Made by a program: the position numbers and the translations under genes. From NCBI GenBank assembly GCA_035048485.1, contig CM068587.1, positions 48,049,996-48,113,995 on the forward strand: a DNA stretch of 64,000 bases. The letters run 5' to 3'. Positions within the stretch are counted from its first letter, which is position 1. Every line of letters starts with the position of its first letter. The stretch comes from Pteria penguin (taxonomy: Eukaryota > Mollusca > Bivalvia > Pterioida > Pteriidae). Shown piece by piece: positions 10,800-25,700 of this stretch. Under the pieces are notes generated by a model. The model saw only the letters and a program-made list of their open reading frames with translations, made no database searches and was not told the origin of the DNA.

Positions 10800-13700
10800 C
10801 TGTAAAAATCAAACAGTATAAAATCACACAACTATAACTAAACCAAAATTAAAATACATTTTTTCTACTTTGCTATGAATAAATTTTTTCTACATAGGTA
10901 TATATAGACATATCCCATAGTTTGCTTAGGTTATAAGGGGAGTTTGTAGTTGACTAAATATATCAATGTAGAAATATGTATAAAATTATTTCTTAGTTAT
11001 TCATGATATATTTCTCGTCCTTTCATTACTAGTATCATACTGCGTTACCAGCTTTTAAATCGGACAGCCAATGAGGTCGCGTGTTACAAACAAAATGCTT
11101 TAGAACATTAGTATTATATTTAGTTACCATAAAATGGAGGAAGCCAATTGCTAATATCACTATCGGATAAAATATCTCTGAAAGATGGAATTCTGCTGAC
11201 GTCTGGAATGTATGATGACATTCTGTTCAAATGCTTGTTGAGGGAGATTGTTGGTAATTCTTTGAGAGATTTCATTGGAACGGGTAGATACGAATCCATC
11301 TGAATTTCTCCACCTTGAGGATTGAACACTGTAAATCTGGAGTTTTGTAAACGGGTCACGGCATTTTTAACACTGTCAATTTCTTCCTTGATTTCGTTAC
11401 GAACCATTTCGTATACTTTGTCGAGAACAGATTTCACATTTTCCTCTACCTCCCAAAATTTGTAAGCGGCTGATGCCTAAAATAAATAAAATCATAATGT
11501 ATGAAACAAGGAATCACATTTTATGTAAACAAAAGGAATAAAAAAGAACAATCAAATAATACATTACAAGTTTTAGTTTCGTGATATATAAAACGTACCA
11601 TTTGATAAGCGCTATTGGACATTCCTTGGATTTTTCTGACAGCAGGACCATCAAGCCTGGTAGCAATTTGGTCACGAGCCTGGTAGATGGCAGAGGTGTA
11701 TTTGCTGGCGACATTCTTCATATTTTCACTGATTTTCGAGTCAGAGAGTTGTGATCTGAGGCTATCATATTTGTTGTTAAGAAACTCTGTCGCCTGGTTC
11801 TGAGAGAGTTTGCTCACCATTCCTAAACAGAAATAATTATATCACTTACACATGTAATTTTAAAGTTCTGAAGAATAATATAAAACACTTTGTTTTGTAC
11901 GATATATATTTTTACAAATATAGCTTAGATAATAATGATTACCTTGGTATGAAGTGTGGGCTTTTTCTACTGCTTCTGATAATTCCTTTAACTGTTCACT
12001 GATGAAGTCAATCAGTTTTACATAGTTTTTAACAGATTCAGCTTCGATGACCTGGAGGAAAACAAAATGCTGTTTATAAGTAACTACTAAATGGATCAGT
12101 GATAATTGCACATACACGCACAGACATACAATTCTTACTAAGACTCTTGAAAGGAAATCCATCCTACCTCAAGCAATTCCTTTGACGCCTCAACATAGAA
12201 ATCATATTGCTTTTTCATTGGGAAATCTTGACGAACAACAGATTTCAAATCCTCAAGCATATTGTTTCCATTCTCCATAGCTTGTCTGTAATACAACATG
12301 GTTTTCATTATCAGAGAATTTAGACGAATGTTTTTACATAGAAATTGTTAACGACTTTTATTTCAATGATGAGTAGTAACAAGAAATCGAAGGATGGGTA
12401 AATATTCCCACTTGATAGTGAAGTATGAATTACTCTATGAAAGTAGATCTTAATTCCAATTACAAATTACAGCCAAAGGGACCCAACTCTATAGTACATT
12501 TATGTACATGATGCGTCACATTACCGTACATAGCAATAAAGATATGGAATTAAGATAATTATTTATGAAACTTCGTACTGAACTCTGCTAATTTTCCCGA
12601 AAAGAATACTGCATAGAATCACTCACGAGATGGTTATCAGAGGGCGAGTAAAGGCTTTGCTGCTAGTCCTAGATGACAGTGATTTTATTTCCGTATTTAG
12701 GTTGGACATGATTTCCTGAATAAATGTGATAAATGGGCGGAGGTCTTCACTGGCCGATTGTCTGATTGCATTGTACTTTGCATTAAGTTCCTCGCTGACA
12801 GCTTCAGCAGCATCAGTGAAAGCAGCGTTAAGTCTTTGGCTTCCACTTGTCATTCTTCGAACTCCAGAGTCCTGTAAATATAGAAAAAATAGAAACTAAA
12901 ACCAAATAATAGTATACAATGAATGCTCATTCTACAACAGCAAAATTATGCTTTTCTCTTATTGTACAGTATAATGACGATGATCATACCTTGATTTCTT
13001 GTAGAATGGTTGGTCTCCAGTGTAGTCTGGTGTGAAGAAGACGGGAAGTGTTCAAACGAAGTGCTAAGAGAGAATCAACAATTTTACGAGAGTTTTCTTC
13101 ACGGTAAATCTCGGCTAAAATGGCACTGTCGTTTACATATTTTCCGTTCAAGTGCAAAACGTTGTTTGGATTTTCTGTAATAAAATAAAACATGCCTTAA
13201 TTTTCAAAAGCAAAATTACTGGCATTTTAGTATGATTTTATGTTTTAGAAATGTGAGAAATATTTCAGATCACAATTGATTGTAAGCCGTACCGGAATCG
13301 TAGTTCATTTGGAAGTTGACACTCTGCTTGTGTGTATCAAGACTGAAATCAGTGTTGATGATTTTGGTGTTGTCATAAACATTACGTAAACTCATTTTAT
13401 ATGGAGTTGTTTGAACGCTTCCTGTCATCTGAATAGATTTCATTGGCGACCTCATCTGTAATAAATATTTATAAAATCTCTATAAAACTCAGTATAAATC
13501 TGAAAATAATCTAGAAATAATTTGAAATATCGCAGCTTAAAATTCTAACATACTGAGTATAGTATTCTTACCATTAAGTTCATTTGTTTTTTGATGCTAT
13601 CAATTTCCGCCATCAGGGCCAAGTTCTTTCTTTGACGTTTTGCTGTCAGGTATTTGACATCGAATCCTGTTGTGAATTTTCCATTAGACTTGCCTACGTG

Positions 13701-16700
13701 GGAGGCCAACTGAACATCAACATTTGTAAATTGATGTTGAAGACCAAATGTCAATGTGTAATTTTTTCTGTAACCATACGACACATCTTCAATACGAGAT
13801 CTAATAACCAGAGTCTTGGCAGAGTCTTTGGAATATCGCAATTCTGTTTTTCCATCGAACAGAACACTTCCACTGTTGATTGTCATTTCAGAATCCACTT
13901 TCACGTCCTTTGAAATATAATATGTGCATGAATATATGAATTAATGCAAATGCCAAAAAAAAAAATATGAATAAAATAACAGAATAAAATAAATGAATAA
14001 AACAAAAAGCATTCATTAATCATATTCCATTCAATTATTATATTTCTTTATCACCTACGTACTATATCTTCTTCTTTAGTTGATACATATGTTGCATATA
14101 TATTCAGTTTAACACTTTGGTTTGATAATAATATTCCACTTCACTTTATTGCATTTTATTACTCGGAGTAGTAATGTAAAAATGATGGACAAATCCAAAC
14201 CACAAGTCCGAAAATCAAGAAACCAGAGGACATACAAAATCAGTGAAAATGAAAACCAAGTGGAAAATAACAAAATATGTCTACTTGAAGAGCATATGTG
14301 AACCCCTATGATGGAGTGAGATCAGGTGCCCGGGGAGAGTGAGCATCTCCTGCTTGCTAGCAATACCCGTCACATATACCCAAGTCGTTGAATCTGATTT
14401 GACACTATGCATATACCTAAATATTAGCACAATAAATATCATTAAGTTACATACCCGCCCAATACTTGGCATCTCAAACGAAATATCCGCCAAAGTCGCT
14501 TCTCCTTTCGGGGAAAGTTGGGCTTTCAGTCCTACTCTCCTGGAATCGTCTCTATCAGCGTCCCAAGCAAATGAACCTGAAACAGACCTGGAACCATATT
14601 TGTTGTTGTAGGAACCATATAGCTCGACGTTGCGACTTGGGAAACACAATCGCAGTTTATTTGCTCTCTCGAAATTATTTCTGCTTCGTACACTGTTATC
14701 CTGAAATTCATAACCGAAGAGGCTGTTACCATCTGATAAAAAGTCCAGAGAATTGAAGGTTTTGTACATGGACCTTTCCAGGGATCCCTTCAAAGCGACA
14801 GATTTCACAGCATTTGACAATGTGACTAACATATTTTTCTTGTTCTTATCAACGGAATATTCTCCTGAGATTTTCACTTGACTGTCGTCCCTTTTGGTAT
14901 TCCAGTTCACCATGGCTGATCCTGATTTCTTACCGGAGGATGTTAACAGTTCTGTCTCAACTTTGATAGGATTGGGTTCTCTGACAACAACTTGGAAGGC
15001 ATGGTTATCACCAAAATTCAAGAACAAATCCATGTCAACGAGAGTTTTTCCATTCATACTGACAATCATTGAATCTTTGTAGGTCTTGTCAGTCAGCTCA
15101 TAGTTGCATTTTGCATCAAATGAGGATATCATTTTGAAAGGGGTGGAAAACGAAATTCCACCTTGTCTTGAACTTCTACCAACTCCAAAGGTTCCATCGA
15201 AAACAATTGGATCATGTCTGTTCCATGAAGTTTCCAAATGTGTAGTAATGTCATCTCCATTTCTGCGGTTAGACCCAAACACTTTGATCACTTCCATATT
15301 TGTAATTCCACTATTGAAGTTGAAAGTTCCAGACATTTCAGTGGGTGTCACATACTGTACTTGTACATCAGCTGTAATGGGTATCAATGATGAAGATTTG
15401 ATTTCAACAGCTGATTTTAAATTACTGATATCGGTGTTCGTCTTCATTTTTATTTCGCTGGATTCAAAGCCACTAAATGGTGTAGCTAGTCTGACCTCTG
15501 CAGTCATGGGTTCAGAACTCAAATCCATGATACTTGAGAAAGCAATTTGATCTTGCATTTTTGATAAAATGAGTTCAGTGTTGCCATTTTGATGCTTTCC
15601 TTTTACAGACATGTCCTCATATCCTCGGAATGGAGATTCTGTTGATAACTCAAATTCCATTGGGTCGAAAAGAGCTTTCAGAAAAATGCTAATTTGTTTT
15701 CTTCTTCCGCTTATTACTACAGCTGAGGTTCTGAGCCCATTGTTATTTTTGAGGTGCTTAACGATAAAATTGGTCTGCTCATATCCTACAAATGGAGTTA
15801 TGATTTCAATATTGGCGTTAAGACGGCGAAATTTGTTTTTGAAGAAGTTGATTTTTCCTTGAATTTTCTCCATGTCGTTGTACTGGATTTCTCCCGATGA
15901 CACAAATTGGTCAATTTCTCCACTCTGTGTTATACGTGCTTGGATATCCTTTATACATTCAAACGGAGTTTTCAAAGTAAATGTTGCCTCAATTTTCTGG
16001 TCTGTTTTCAGAGACAAAACGACATTTGACTTATGCCCATTAGTCTCTACTGATGCTTCTGTTTTAAAGTTTTCCAAGGGACCATTGTGTTTCAGAGTTG
16101 CGGTTGTTGATTGGGATTCACCAAATACGGTCCAAGTTGTCTTTGTTTCGAAATCGAAATAGTAATTGCCGGTTTGCAATGTTGTCTGCTGACTCATGCC
16201 ATTATCTGCTCCTACTGCAGTTTCAAACTCTTGACTGTAGGAATTCGCATTTCTCGTCTGTTTGTACTTGATTCTTATATCATCTGTGTAAGGTGAAACC
16301 ATTGTGAAACTACTATCAATATCATTTCCTTGAACAATGTTCTTGATGGTTACTGAAATAGATTCGGAAGCACCATATGTAAGATCAGTTTTGATGTTCA
16401 TATTTCTCAACTGTCCATTCATATTCCACGAAAATGTTGTGGTTTCAATGCCTTGCAATGGAGTTTTCAGAAGGAAAGTGATTGATGATGCATCGTCGTT
16501 TACATTTAGATCAGCTTCTACTTTTTCCTTTCCATATACAAATTCAGCATGGGAGGATTTCCATGAAGAAGACACACTGGCACTTGCAGTTTGGGTGAAT
16601 GGAGATTCAATAGCAAAACTGGCATCTATACCCGTGTTTCTGAATGAGAAATCGGAAGAGATAGAGATTTTGTCTGAATTGCCATACCTAAGATTTGCAA

Positions 16701-19700
16701 GGGAGTTGAATCCGTCTTTTCTTGTGTTGTGTAAAGCAGAAAGTTCGGTTAATCTAAATCCCTCGAATGGGGTTTTGAGTGCAACTCGTCCTTCAAGTCT
16801 GTTGCGAATAGATCCTTCAATATCGGCTTCAATTTTCTTGTTATAGCCGTATTCGATTTGTGCGTGGGTTGCAGTTCTGTATTTCGACAATTTGTTGTTA
16901 AAAGAAAATTTGGTATTTTCGAATCCTTGTAAAGGTGTAACGATGGTTATACTGCCTTCTGTTTTCCTATCGTTGGTGAAAGCTATATCGATAGAATATG
17001 TCTGACGATAGTAGGTCAAATCCGCACGACTTCTCAGTGTAGATCCTGACAGCGAATGGGCCATGACTGCCTTTGTTTCTTCGTATCCAAGGAAAGGCGT
17101 TTTGACGGAAATGCTTCCTTCGAGTTGATTTTCAGCCTTAAATTGCATATCTAACTCGTATTTCTCCTTCTTATATGTAAGCTCGATCCGTGAGCTTACA
17201 CTGTTTGATCTTTGTCTTTGTGAAAGGAGAATGTCTTGTTCTTCAAAATCGACAAATGGCGTTTTCAATGAAAGACGGATTTCATTATCCTTAATAAATG
17301 AAGCATCAGCTTCAATCTTCTGTCCCCTGAAAATTCCATCAATATGACCAGAGTAGGTGTCTAAACTTTTGTCGAAGTTGAAGTTTACTTGTTGGTCTTG
17401 GTAGTTACGGAAGGTGGACTTAATTCTGAATTGCCCGTCAATCCTGTCTGCCCAGCTCATGGTCATGGTTCCCTCAATTGTTTGGCCTTGGAACAAACTT
17501 TCAATTTTACAATTACAGCTAGAGTCTGTTAATTTATGACTAACTGATAATTTTTGCTCATCGAATCCAGCGAATGGTGTTTTTACTTTGAGATCTACTT
17601 TTGATGGTTCGATAGACAGATCAGCCTCTATTTTCTGCCTTTTAAACATACCCTCTAAATGATGTGAAAAGTCATCATTAGTGTAAGCAACATGCTGTCG
17701 GTCGAAACCTCCAAATGGAGTTTTGATCACCAGCTCTTTCTGTGAAGGTGTTAATAGTAAATCTGCCTCAACTTTCTGTCCCTGGAATTCTCCCTCTGCG
17801 TGATATGTTGTTCTGTCCTTAAAGTAGGATAAGTGTTGTTGTTCATATCCCTGGAATGGAGTTTTTGCGACAATCTCAATCTTTTCAGGTTTAACAGCTG
17901 CACCTAATTCCATTTTCTTTCCCAGGAAGAGACCTTCTATATGCCTAGTGGTTCCATCAAATGTATATTTGATTTCCATATTTTCGTAACCTGTGAATGG
18001 AGTTTTAAGTACCAGTTCCTTCTGTGAAAGTGTCAGCAGTAAATCTCCCTCTACTTTTTGACCTTGGAATTCTCCTTCGATGTGGTATGTTGAACTGTCA
18101 TTGGTATAAGCAAGGTGCTGTATTTCGTAACCCTCAAACGGTGTTTTTGCGACAATTTCAATCTTTTCCGGTTTAACCACTGCATCTAATTCTATTTTCT
18201 TGCCCTGGAATAATACTTCTAAATGTCTTTTTGTTCCATCAAATATGTATATGATATGCATATTCTCATATCTTTTGAATGGAGTGTTTGTTTGTAGAAT
18301 AATTTTTGAAGGCTCAATTGACAGATCAGCTTCAATGCGTTCCCCCCGGAATGTTCCCTCTACATGTCTATTTATTCCGTCATAGTTATATGCAGCTTGT
18401 TGTTCTTCAAAGCCTTTAAATGGGGTCTTTGCTTTTATGAACATCTTCGTAGGCTCAGCTGACATTTCGATTTCTATCGTTCTACCACGGAAATTTCCCT
18501 CTATGCGGTGTAACTGTCTATCATTGTTGTAAGTGAGATATTGATTTTCAAATCCTATGAATGGTGATGTAGATGATAATTTCATGCCGTTTCTACTTCT
18601 TTCAAATTCTACTGTAGCTTTCTTGCCATCATAATTTGCCTCAGCTTGGCTGAAATCATCAGTATGTCGAATGCTGATAGACTGACTCTCAAATCTGTTG
18701 AAAGGTGTTTTGACAACAACAGATCCTTCGATGGCATTGCGCGTGTCATAACGGACGTCTACACTTACGGTCTTCTGCTGAAGTGTTGCTTCGCCATGAG
18801 AAACGAGTGAGTACCTAGAATTATCGTGACTGAACGATGCTCTCACTTCTTCTATTCCGGGTATATTTGTTGTGAGGATGACCGAACCTCGCATTGGCAT
18901 AATGGTATCTATTGACATATCAGCCTGTACGTTGCGTCCAATAAGAGAACCGTCGAAGGTGGATTGGAATCCTGACGATGAGACTGTTGATGTAAAAGAC
19001 GCATGCGATGTTTCAAATCCGTCAAATGGAGTTTTAACTCTCACGCTGCCCTTGAATGGTGATTTAAATGAGGCCTGAATATCAGATTCAATTTTCTTGC
19101 TTCCGTAAATACATGCTATTTGATTTGTAAATAGTCCAGAAGTAAGATGATGCGTAGCCAACAACTCAATCTTATTCCCGCCTAATTTTCGAAGAACAAC
19201 TTTTCCAGAATATCCCTCAGTTTTCGACAATCTTGATTCAATGTTTGCACCGACCTGTTCTTTATCGTCGTATTTCATAAATCCAGATGACTGGAATGCT
19301 TTAAGGGTACCTTCATGAGAGAAACCTACGATAACATCAGCCATAAAAGGAGCTTTTAGTGTAACCTGTCCTGTCAGAATAGGAATTCTATTAAGATTGG
19401 CAGAAATTTGAATTCGCCTACCGGATCCGTATTCGATGTGTGAAAATGATTTGAAGGCATCTAGATTTCCTTCGTGGTTTAAACCCGTTGAATACGTATC
19501 TCGTGGTGTTTGTAATGTTATTTTCCCATTTATGTCTTTCAAAGTATTAAGCGTTGATTCCACGTGATATTGCCGTTTGCCGCTATATTCGAGGCTGCCT
19601 TCAGATTTAAATTTTTGACGATCACCATTGTGGTTGAATGAAGCGATAAAGTCTCTCGACATCGGTGTTTTCAGGACAAGTTTGCCTTCAATTCCGTTCC

Positions 19701-22700
19701 TAGAGTCATATGTGAGTTTTGCGCTTGTTTTGTCTCCATTCAGGATGAATACTGATTGGGAGCGGAAGTTTCTTGATGTTCCCTTGTGAGAAAGGTTTGC
19801 TTCAGCACTTTGTACTGCTGGGCAATTTGCGTTCAGCTTCGCCGAAAATTCCAAAGACGGAGAACTGCTGAAAAATATATCAGAAACCACTTGTTTTTTG
19901 CCTTTATAGATCACTTGAGCATGTGATTTGAACTGATTTTTGTTTCCACTGTGAGTAATTTCAAACGATATTGGCTGAATCATTGGATGTTTGATACTAC
20001 CCTGCATGTTAATGTCACCATCAATATCAAATACGATCTCAGCATTTCCTTTTTCACCATTCATAGAATATTCAGCCTGTGAGGTGAAATCAGTCACTTT
20101 TCCGTTGTGTTTAAAAGACAGAGTGAATTCTCTGGCTGCTGTAAACGGTGTTCGAATAGCAACTGCACCTGTAACAGGTCCCTTTGAATTGAAAGTAACA
20201 TCAATTTCACAATCTGTTTTCCTATTTACTGAACAGTCAGCTCGAGCTCGAAGATTTGTCAAGTCTCCCGAAAACGAAAGAGTGGCAGATGAGGTATCTA
20301 TACCAATGGATGGAATAAGTAAAGTAGTGGAGGCTGTGATATCTTTGCGAGCATCAAATGATGTATCAGATTGGAATTTGTGATTTCCATAAGACAGTTC
20401 ACATTGTGTACGGAAATTTTTGAGATTTCCTTCTTGAGACAATGTTGCTTTTGCTTCTGGTGCAAACCAGGTCTTGATGCTAACGGATCCTTTAATATTC
20501 TTGTTAGTGTTAAGTTTGAATTGTCCATTTATCAGCTGTTTCCTTCCGTATGTGGCAGCGATTTTTGCGTTATAAGGTGACGATTTTGCAGATATGACGG
20601 CCTTTATGGGCTTGAAATATGGACTGTTTACCATAACATTTCCCTCAATATTTCCTATGGAACTGAAAGTTACATCGGCTTCGGTTTTACTTTTAACGCA
20701 TTGAATTTCAGCGTGCGATATGAAATTATTTAATGTTCCCTCTTGAGAGAAGGCAGCTCGCATTACTTCTTTTCCTGGAAGAGGGGTTTTTATTTGTATT
20801 TCTCCAGATATTTTGTCTTTCATGCTGAAGCTCACTTCTCCCGTATATTTTGCTGGGGATCCATTGTCTAATTCGGCTCTTGTCACAAAATCTCTCCACG
20901 TACCAGTATGGGATGCTGCTCCGCTAATTATCTCAAATCCTCTGAATGGTGTTTGAATACTTACAGCTGTCGAAAAGTCCCTTTCAATGTCTGCATTTGC
21001 TACGAGTGCAATAGTTTTTCCTTTGAGACCAACCAACTTCATTTTGCTTTGGAAATTTCTGACGCTACCTTGATGAGATAAAGATAGTTCAGTGTTTTCA
21101 AATCGTTTAAATGGTGTTTGTATGGATACAAATGTTGATAATGCTGGTGCAGCGGTAAAGGTGATGTCAGCATTAAATTCCTTTGATTTGCCTTTAGTAA
21201 TTTCTCCGTGACATTTGAAGTTGCTCAAAGAACCCTCGTGAGTGATGAGAGCATCTATTTTCTTTAGGCCTTTAACTGGAGTCTCAATTGATATATCTGT
21301 AATGAGGTTTGGTTTCATTGTAAACTTTAGGTTCCCGGTGTATTTTTCCTTTCCTGAACCAAATGATGCTTGAGACTTGAAACTTTTTATGGTTCCGCTG
21401 TGTGCAAAGTCGGCCTTCAGTTTACGAAGCCCTTTGATGGGTGTTGCAGCAGTGACGGTGACTTTAATGTTTGGTTTACATTTGAATGCAACATCGGCAG
21501 CATATTTCTCTTTTCCAAGCGACATATCAGTTTGAAGTTTGAAGTTTGTACGTCTTCCTTTATGCACAAATTTCATGGAAACATCATCCATTAATGTCGT
21601 GATGATTTTCATGGTACCGATGATTCTCTTCTTACTTGTAAGTCCAACACTTAAATCTACAATTTTCTTTTTGTCCATCTTCAGGTTGAAAAGACTGCTC
21701 ATGTCCTTGAGATCTCCGGAATGTTTGAGTTGGGCGTCGATATTTGACATGCTAGGCGATTTCAAGGAAAACACACCAACTGTTCTTTTACCTCGTGAGA
21801 AAGACATGTCAACATTCATCTTAACTTTTGGTGTCAGTTGAATATTTCCACTTGTTTTGAATTTTTTGATTGACCCTTCATGTGAAAATGAAGCTGTAAT
21901 ATCTTTCTGTTTGGGTAATTTCACGCTGAATGAACCCGAAATTTTATTTCCATTTTTAAAATTGATATCTGTGGCATACTTGTCTTCCCGTCCATATTTG
22001 ACCTCGGCATTTGTAGCAAAGTTACTTAGTCCACCATTATGTGTGATCATCAGTGAGACATCGCTAAACTGTGGTGATTTTAGAACCAGAGAACTGATGA
22101 AATCATCATTGTTGGAATACGATAAATCACCTTCATACTTTTTACTACCATATTGTCCATCTGCATGGGATCGGAAAGACTTGAGATCACCAGAATGATG
22201 TACGTTGACTGAAATATCATCATGATGTGGTGATTTGATGGTAAGAGAGCTTTCGATTTTTTTGTTATTATTGGATTTGAAATCAACCTCATATTTTTTG
22301 CTTCCGTATTGTGTTTCCGCATGAGTCATCATCTCTCCTTGTTCATTCTTAAAGTTAAAAGCAGAAGATAGAGGATCTGTAAGGGGTGTCTTGACTCGAA
22401 TATTTCCCTCAGTAGAAATGCCATTTTTGAATGCTGCTTTAATGTCTAGCTTCTTGACCTTGCCATACTGAATAAATCCAGAAGATCTGAAGTCGGATGT
22501 AACCCCCTCGTGATTGATTACTGCGGAGATATCCTCAGAAAATGGAGATTTGAGAACTACAGTTCCTTCAACCTTTCTGTTGTTGGTCAGAGATACATCA
22601 GCTTCAAGTTTTTTCCCGACAGCGTATTCTATTTCACCATGGCTCACAAAGGCTTTCATATTTCCGGCATGACGAACAACTGCTCCCACGAAGGGTACAT

Positions 22701-25700
22701 TGTCAGAATGAGTTTTGATACTGATAATGCCCTCTAGATCGTCTATTTTTGGTCTTATTGAAGTTTCAATTTTGACATATTTGGCTGGGAATATTTCAAC
22801 TGTCAAGTCAGAATTTCTGTTCTCTTTGTCCATGTCGCTTTTCAAAGATATCTTAAGACCAGGAATCTGCTTAAATGGTGTATCTATACGGAAGTTAGCC
22901 AAAACACCCCCAAAAGTACTCCATTGAGCAGTTGATGAGAAGGGACCAATTGTTGGTTGCAGTTGGAAATGTCCAGAGGAATGGAACGATTCTAAATTTC
23001 CTGTTAATTCGGCTCCCACTGTTAGTCTTTTGAAAGATTCAAAGGGAGTTGTCACAATAAGGGATGAACTCTTCTTTCTGTTCCATTGGTATTGACTTTC
23101 TAGAGTTATGGATTTTCCATTTTCATACTGAAACATTCCACGTGTTACTAAACTGTTTCGTTCTTTGTTTTGATTAATAGTAAGCTTAATATAAGAAAGA
23201 TACCTTATTCCAGATTTCATATTGAGACTTCCGTCTATCAGGTCTGAAACGAAATTCAGTTTTCCATCCATGCTTGCAGCTGATTTGCCGTTGAAAGACA
23301 GTTCCACATTTCCCGTCAATGGATATGAGGCATAGTTTGCAGAGGTTTTCAGTGTTTTTCTCTCTCCCAAGATATTGGTATCAAAAGCTGATGTAACTTG
23401 CCCACTTCGTCTGATGTAATTATTAGATAATGACATAATCGGTCGTTTCTCTTTATTGAATTGAATATTTGTATCCATGAATCCTCTTCTGTGTTCATGA
23501 GTCAAGCTGAAATCAGCGTCTTTAAGAAGGTCAGATGGAGTTTTTATTCCAATATTGAGAGACATGGATCCACTCTCAAATGCCATGTTTTCTTTGGAGT
23601 TGAGGGTCAATTCAACAACTTGTCCATTAAAATTAGATTTCAATGATGAACGCAAATCGGATCCTGCATTTCTATGTGACCATGTAGTTTCATACCTTCT
23701 TGTTGGAGAAATCAACATAACACGTCCATTATTCTGTATATGCCATCCTGACCAATAGTGTGTTGTTTCTCCTTCATAGCTGTATGACTGCCCATTTACC
23801 TCAAACGTAACAGTGTTATCAAACTTGTTGCCGTTGTCAGTGTGTTTTGCAGCTAAGGAAAGAGACCTCACACCAGTGAATGTTGACTGAAGACTGAATC
23901 TGCCAAGGAGGTCATTGGTCTTTTGTCCCTTGCTTTCTGCTAGAATATTTAACTGGGCGTTATTGCGATTCCATGACATACCCAATGATGACTGAAGTTT
24001 GTTTGTCAGGCTGTGTTTAAGATCTAGTGATGTTTTTTCAAAACCAGTAAATGGTGTTTTGATTGCCAGATTGCCCTCTAGATTGCTCCAAAGCATAGGT
24101 TTTTTCAATGTTAACGTAGAAGAAATCTGTTCCATAGGTGCCCAATCTACTTTAAGTGTGGAAGTTGAGTCGGTGTCTTTATCGCTGTGTTCCATCTCAA
24201 TGGAAACCGATCTGATTTTCTGGAATGGAGATTTCAATTTCAACGATCCTGTTAATGCCCCTTTCTTGTTCTTGAAAGTACTATCAATCGAAATCTTCTT
24301 ATTATTACCCCATTTCAAGTCAGCATGAGACACATATTGACTTCCACCATTATGCTTGAAGTTGAGTTCATATTTTCCCACTGGACAAGATTTTCCTAGT
24401 TCTACTGCAATATTGTCTATATTGTCATACTTTATATCTGCCCTCAGTTGGTATCTTTTAGAAGCATCTTTATCTGCATCCCATTTCACATCAAGTCGGC
24501 TTGAATACAGTGGCTTTTTGTTTTTGATACCAATTTCGGCAGTGATTCGTCTTGATGGATATCTGATGTCAGTGGAGATATCAAGGATCGCACCAGGTCT
24601 ATATTTAGAAGAAGATGAGAAGGCATAAACATCATTTCTGCTCTTAAGTTGGACAGCAGCTTGGAGGTTTTTGGAATCGAGCTTGCATTTCCCAGATAAG
24701 GTAAATGGTTTGGTGTTGGGAAGAGAAATTGTTGTGGAGACTTCGTGTTCATCTGTATCGACGTTACGGTAAATAGTCTCTGAAGCGAATGAATTGCCTT
24801 TTCCCAAGGTGGCTGACAATTTATTAATATACTTTCTGGCATTTGGTTGTGTAAGTTCGCTTTTGATTTCCATATCGTTTCCAGGATATGATACCTTTGC
24901 AACACCAATGTAGGTTTTTGTTTTCTTCGATTTGTCTTTCAGACTGATTGAGCCCTCATATGAAGATTTCTTTCCTGTCGATAATGCCAGTTTGGAGTCT
25001 ACTGTGTTTGGAGATTGTGAGTGCTCTCCCTTCACTTGCAAATCAATACCCTAGAGAATATAAATGCGTTTCAATATCTTATTTCAAAATATTTTATAAA
25101 GCACGTAACAAGGTAAAGATGGGATAATGTAATCTGAATAACTGATCAACGGCCTCCAAAAAACAAGACCCAACTTACCAAAGCAGGGATAAGTGCCTTG
25201 CTAATGATATCATACTGAATTTTCTTTAGTTTAGAAATTCGGATATGATTCATTATGGTCTGTAGATACACTCGTTTGCTGGCATCTTTCTTGTCGCCGT
25301 ATCTCATGTCAAATTCTCCTTCAGAATGTTTCTTATTGTGTTGTAAGTTAAAAACGGTTCTGCCATTAAGATGAGTGGCCTTTTTGAAAGCAACATCCCT
25401 GTGATAAAAACATCGTCAGTTAAAGTCGTCAGTTATTCTTAATTTAAAGTTAAATTCAGTATCCAAGCATGAATATCTGAATCTAAAAATAAAATGCTAA
25501 TAGAATCATACTGCATTTCGATCAATTCGGATTCGGTTTATCGAACGAAAAAGTCGTTATTACTTACAAGTTTCCTTTTACAGCTTTCATGCTCCTTGTA
25601 CTAGCAAAATTCATTTTGGCATTCAGTTTGACTGTATCCCTGGCGACACGAGGAATAACGTAATTGGCTGTGGAACGGAATATCACGGCTTTCGATCCTC

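Noticed and set aside
14339..24908. Numerous plus-strand ORFs of 60-170 codons opposite the lipoprotein exon
   Set aside because: They are shadows of the giant minus-strand exon; its splice sites, family motifs and repeat structure explain the openness.
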